From: CAZAEL01 sp964484135
GTDB lineage: Bacteria > Elusimicrobiota > Elusimicrobia > FEN-1173
NCBI GenBank assembly: GCA_964484135.1
Contig: CAZAEL010000076.1
Location: 1-6,887, forward strand
Direction: 5' to 3'
DNA length: 6,887 nt
Shown here: positions 5,561 through 6,887 of the stretch, piece after piece
How the letters are laid out: every line of letters begins with the position of its first letter
How positions within the stretch are numbered: position 1 is the first letter of the stretch
Translations under genes and position numbers: made by a program
The notes under the pieces: model-generated
Told to the model about the DNA's origin: nothing
The model's input: only the letters and a program-made list of their open reading frames with translations
The model's database searches: none

Positions 5561-5589
5561 AGTATAACAGGCGCCGGGGATGAAGTCAA
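5561..5589 (-). promoter_or_regulatory. Sigma70-type promoter of csp
   Basis: On the - strand TTGACT (5589-5584) and TATACT (5566-5561) each match consensus at five of six positions, with an optimal 17-bp spacer. The spacer contains the palindrome GGCGCC (5570-5575). The transcription start is expected near 5554. Confidence 0.75.
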
Positions 5590-5682
5590 GGAGAGGGGGG
5601 AAGGCGGCCCGGGGTTCGCAAACCTCCTCGAAAAATGCTTTTATATGGGGAAACACGACATTTTCGACCTGAAAGGAAAACC

Positions 5683-6887
5683 ATGTCTTTTTCCCAGTTC
5701 AACCTGGCGCCGGACCTGATCAAGGGCGTCCGCGCCATGGGGTTCACGGAACCCCGTCCCGTGCAGTCCCAGGCCATCCCCATCCTGCTGGAGGGGCGGG
5801 ACCTGCTGATTTCCTCCGAGACCGGCAGCGGCAAGACCGCGGCCTTCCTCCTTCCCATCATGCACCGGCTTCTGGAAAAACAGGAGACCGGCCTGCGGGC
5901 CCTGATCCTGGAGCCCACCCGGGAGCTGGCCGCCCAGGTGGAGACCCAGGCCCACGACCTGGGCCGGTTCACCCATTTGAAGTGCGCCGTGATCGTGGGA
6001 GGCATGGGTTTCCATTCCCAGCAGGAGACGGTGCGGAAGGGCGCCCAGATCGCGGTGGCCACGCCGGGCCGGCTCCTGGACCATTTGCGGAGCCGGTCCT
6101 TTTCCCTGAACCAGGTGCACACGCTTGTGCTGGACGAGGCGGACCGCATGCTGGACATGGGCTTCATCCCGGACGTGCGGGCCATCATCCGGCACATCTC
6201 GCCGGAGCGGCAGACCCTGCTCTTTTCCGCCACCCTGCCGCCGGAGATCGAGCGCCTGGCGCAGTTCGCCCTGCGGGACCCCCTGAAGGTCGAGCTCGGC
6301 CAGCGGTCCAAGCCGCCCACGAGCATCACCCAGATGCTCTACCCCATCATCCGCCAGCAGAAGGACGAACTCCTCACCGCGCTCCTGAAGCAGGTGCCCA
6401 TGCAGTCCATCCTGATTTTCTGCCGCACCAAGCGCGGCGCGGACTGGGTGTCCCACTACCTCAAGGCCCACAACTTCGGCGTGGCCACGCTCCATTCGGA
6501 CCACACCCAGGCGGTGCGCAACCGGGCCCTGCAGGACTTCCGCGACAAGCGCCACCCCATCCTGGTGGCCACGGACATCGCCTCGCGGGGCCTGGACATC
6601 GAGGGCATCAGCCACGTCATCAACTACGACGTGCCGAATTCCCCGGAAGACTACGTGCACCGCATCGGCCGCACGGGCCGGGGCGACGCGGTGGGGGACG
6701 CCTTCACCCTGGTCTGCCCGGACGAGGAGCGGCAGATCATCGCCATCGAGCACTTCATCGGCCGCACCCTGCCGCGGGGCGTGCTGCCCGATTTCCCGTA
6801 CAAGATCCCGCCCCGGCTGACCCCCCTGAAGGTCAGCCCCATGTCCAACTTCCGCCCCACGCGCCGCCGCATCGCGTCTTCCCGCGC
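5683..6887 (+). CDS. RhlE-like DEAD-box ATP-dependent RNA helicase (3' end outside window)
   Basis: A DEAD-box RNA helicase that uses ATP to unwind short RNA duplexes in ribosome assembly, mRNA decay or cold adaptation. The visible 401 residues contain all core motifs. They are the Q motif GFTEPRPVQSQAIP (20-33, Q28), motif I SETGSGKT (45-52), Ia PTRELA (78-83), Ib TPGR (127-130), II DEAD (151-154), III SAT (182-184), motif IV region ILIFCRT (243-249), V ATDIASRGLDI (296-306) and VI HRIGRTGR (326-333). The HGD usual before motif V reads HSD here (271-273). After residue 334 comes a short extension turning basic (FRPTRRRIASSR), probably the start of a positively charged tail. The start has AAAGGA five bases upstream. 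No stop is reached, so the C-terminus is missing. Its promoter is not clear: TATATG at 5642-5647 is the best -10, without a well-placed -35. It is divergent from csp. Confidence 0.95.
   Translation, partial: MSFSQFNLAPDLIKGVRAMGFTEPRPVQSQAIPILLEGRDLLISSETGSGKTAAFLLPIMHRLLEKQETGLRALILEPTRELAAQVETQAHDLGRFTHLKCAVIVGGMGFHSQQETVRKGAQIAVATPGRLLDHLRSRSFSLNQVHTLVLDEADRMLDMGFIPDVRAIIRHISPERQTLLFSATLPPEIERLAQFALRDPLKVELGQRSKPPTSITQMLYPIIRQQKDELLTALLKQVPMQSILIFCRTKRGADWVSHYLKAHNFGVATLHSDHTQAVRNRALQDFRDKRHPILVATDIASRGLDIEGISHVINYDVPNSPEDYVHRIGRTGRGDAVGDAFTLVCPDEERQIIAIEHFIGRTLPRGVLPDFPYKIPPRLTPLKVSPMSNFRPTRRRIASSR

Noticed and set aside
5615..5647. Helicase promoter TTCGCA / TATATG
   Set aside because: The hexamers are weak and the spacer is 21 bp, too long to call.
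5641..6753. Long - strand frames antisense to the helicase
   Set aside because: His/Gly/Gln-rich shadow of a gene with every DEAD-box motif.

Overview
The window comes from a GC-rich diderm (Gram-negative-type) bacterium. A TonB-dependent outer-membrane receptor and an LptA/OstA-like periplasmic protein imply an outer membrane. Genes are tightly packed, start with recognisable Shine-Dalgarno sites, and several have near-consensus sigma70-type promoters. I cannot assign a phylum with confidence. The gene mix would fit a high-GC Elusimicrobiota-like or deltaproteobacterial-type lineage, but that is a guess. I see no phage, transposase, CRISPR, tRNA or rRNA.

Layout. Positions 1-200 are non-coding and packed with palindromes, including a perfect 16-bp inverted repeat, and look like a dispersed repeat element. 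Next come two + strand genes: a ferredoxin-NADP reductase-type flavoprotein (201-944) and a TonB-dependent receptor with its own promoter (1034-3031). The receptor converges, across a 32-bp gap holding one GC-rich hairpin, on a - strand pair. That pair is an LptA/OstA-like protein (4320-4754) followed, with an ATGA overlap, by a membrane-anchored M23 peptidase (3064-4323). It is driven by a promoter with perfect -35 and -10 hexamers at 4799-4828. Divergent from it is a small four-cysteine protein (4923-5147). A bidirectional terminator (5169-5205) separates this gene from a - strand cold-shock protein gene (5219-5416). The right end holds a + strand RhlE-like DEAD-box RNA helicase (5683 to the window edge, incomplete).

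How the genes may work together. The receptor, the OstA-like protein and the M23 peptidase are all envelope proteins. The last two are translationally coupled and may link outer-membrane lipid transport to peptidoglycan remodelling. The cold-shock protein (an RNA chaperone) and the DEAD-box helicase are divergent neighbours, and both families act on RNA structure, as in cold adaptation.

The most interesting signal is in the leader of the cold-shock gene. Between a good promoter (5561-5589) and the start codon lies a hairpin followed by seven Us, the form of an intrinsic terminator, about 55 nt before the ATG. An upstream segment can pair with its loop and 5' arm. This looks like a transcription attenuator, possibly sensed by Csp or by temperature. 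The other genes look like ordinary family members with small peculiarities, such as an HxD in place of HxH in the M23 peptidase.
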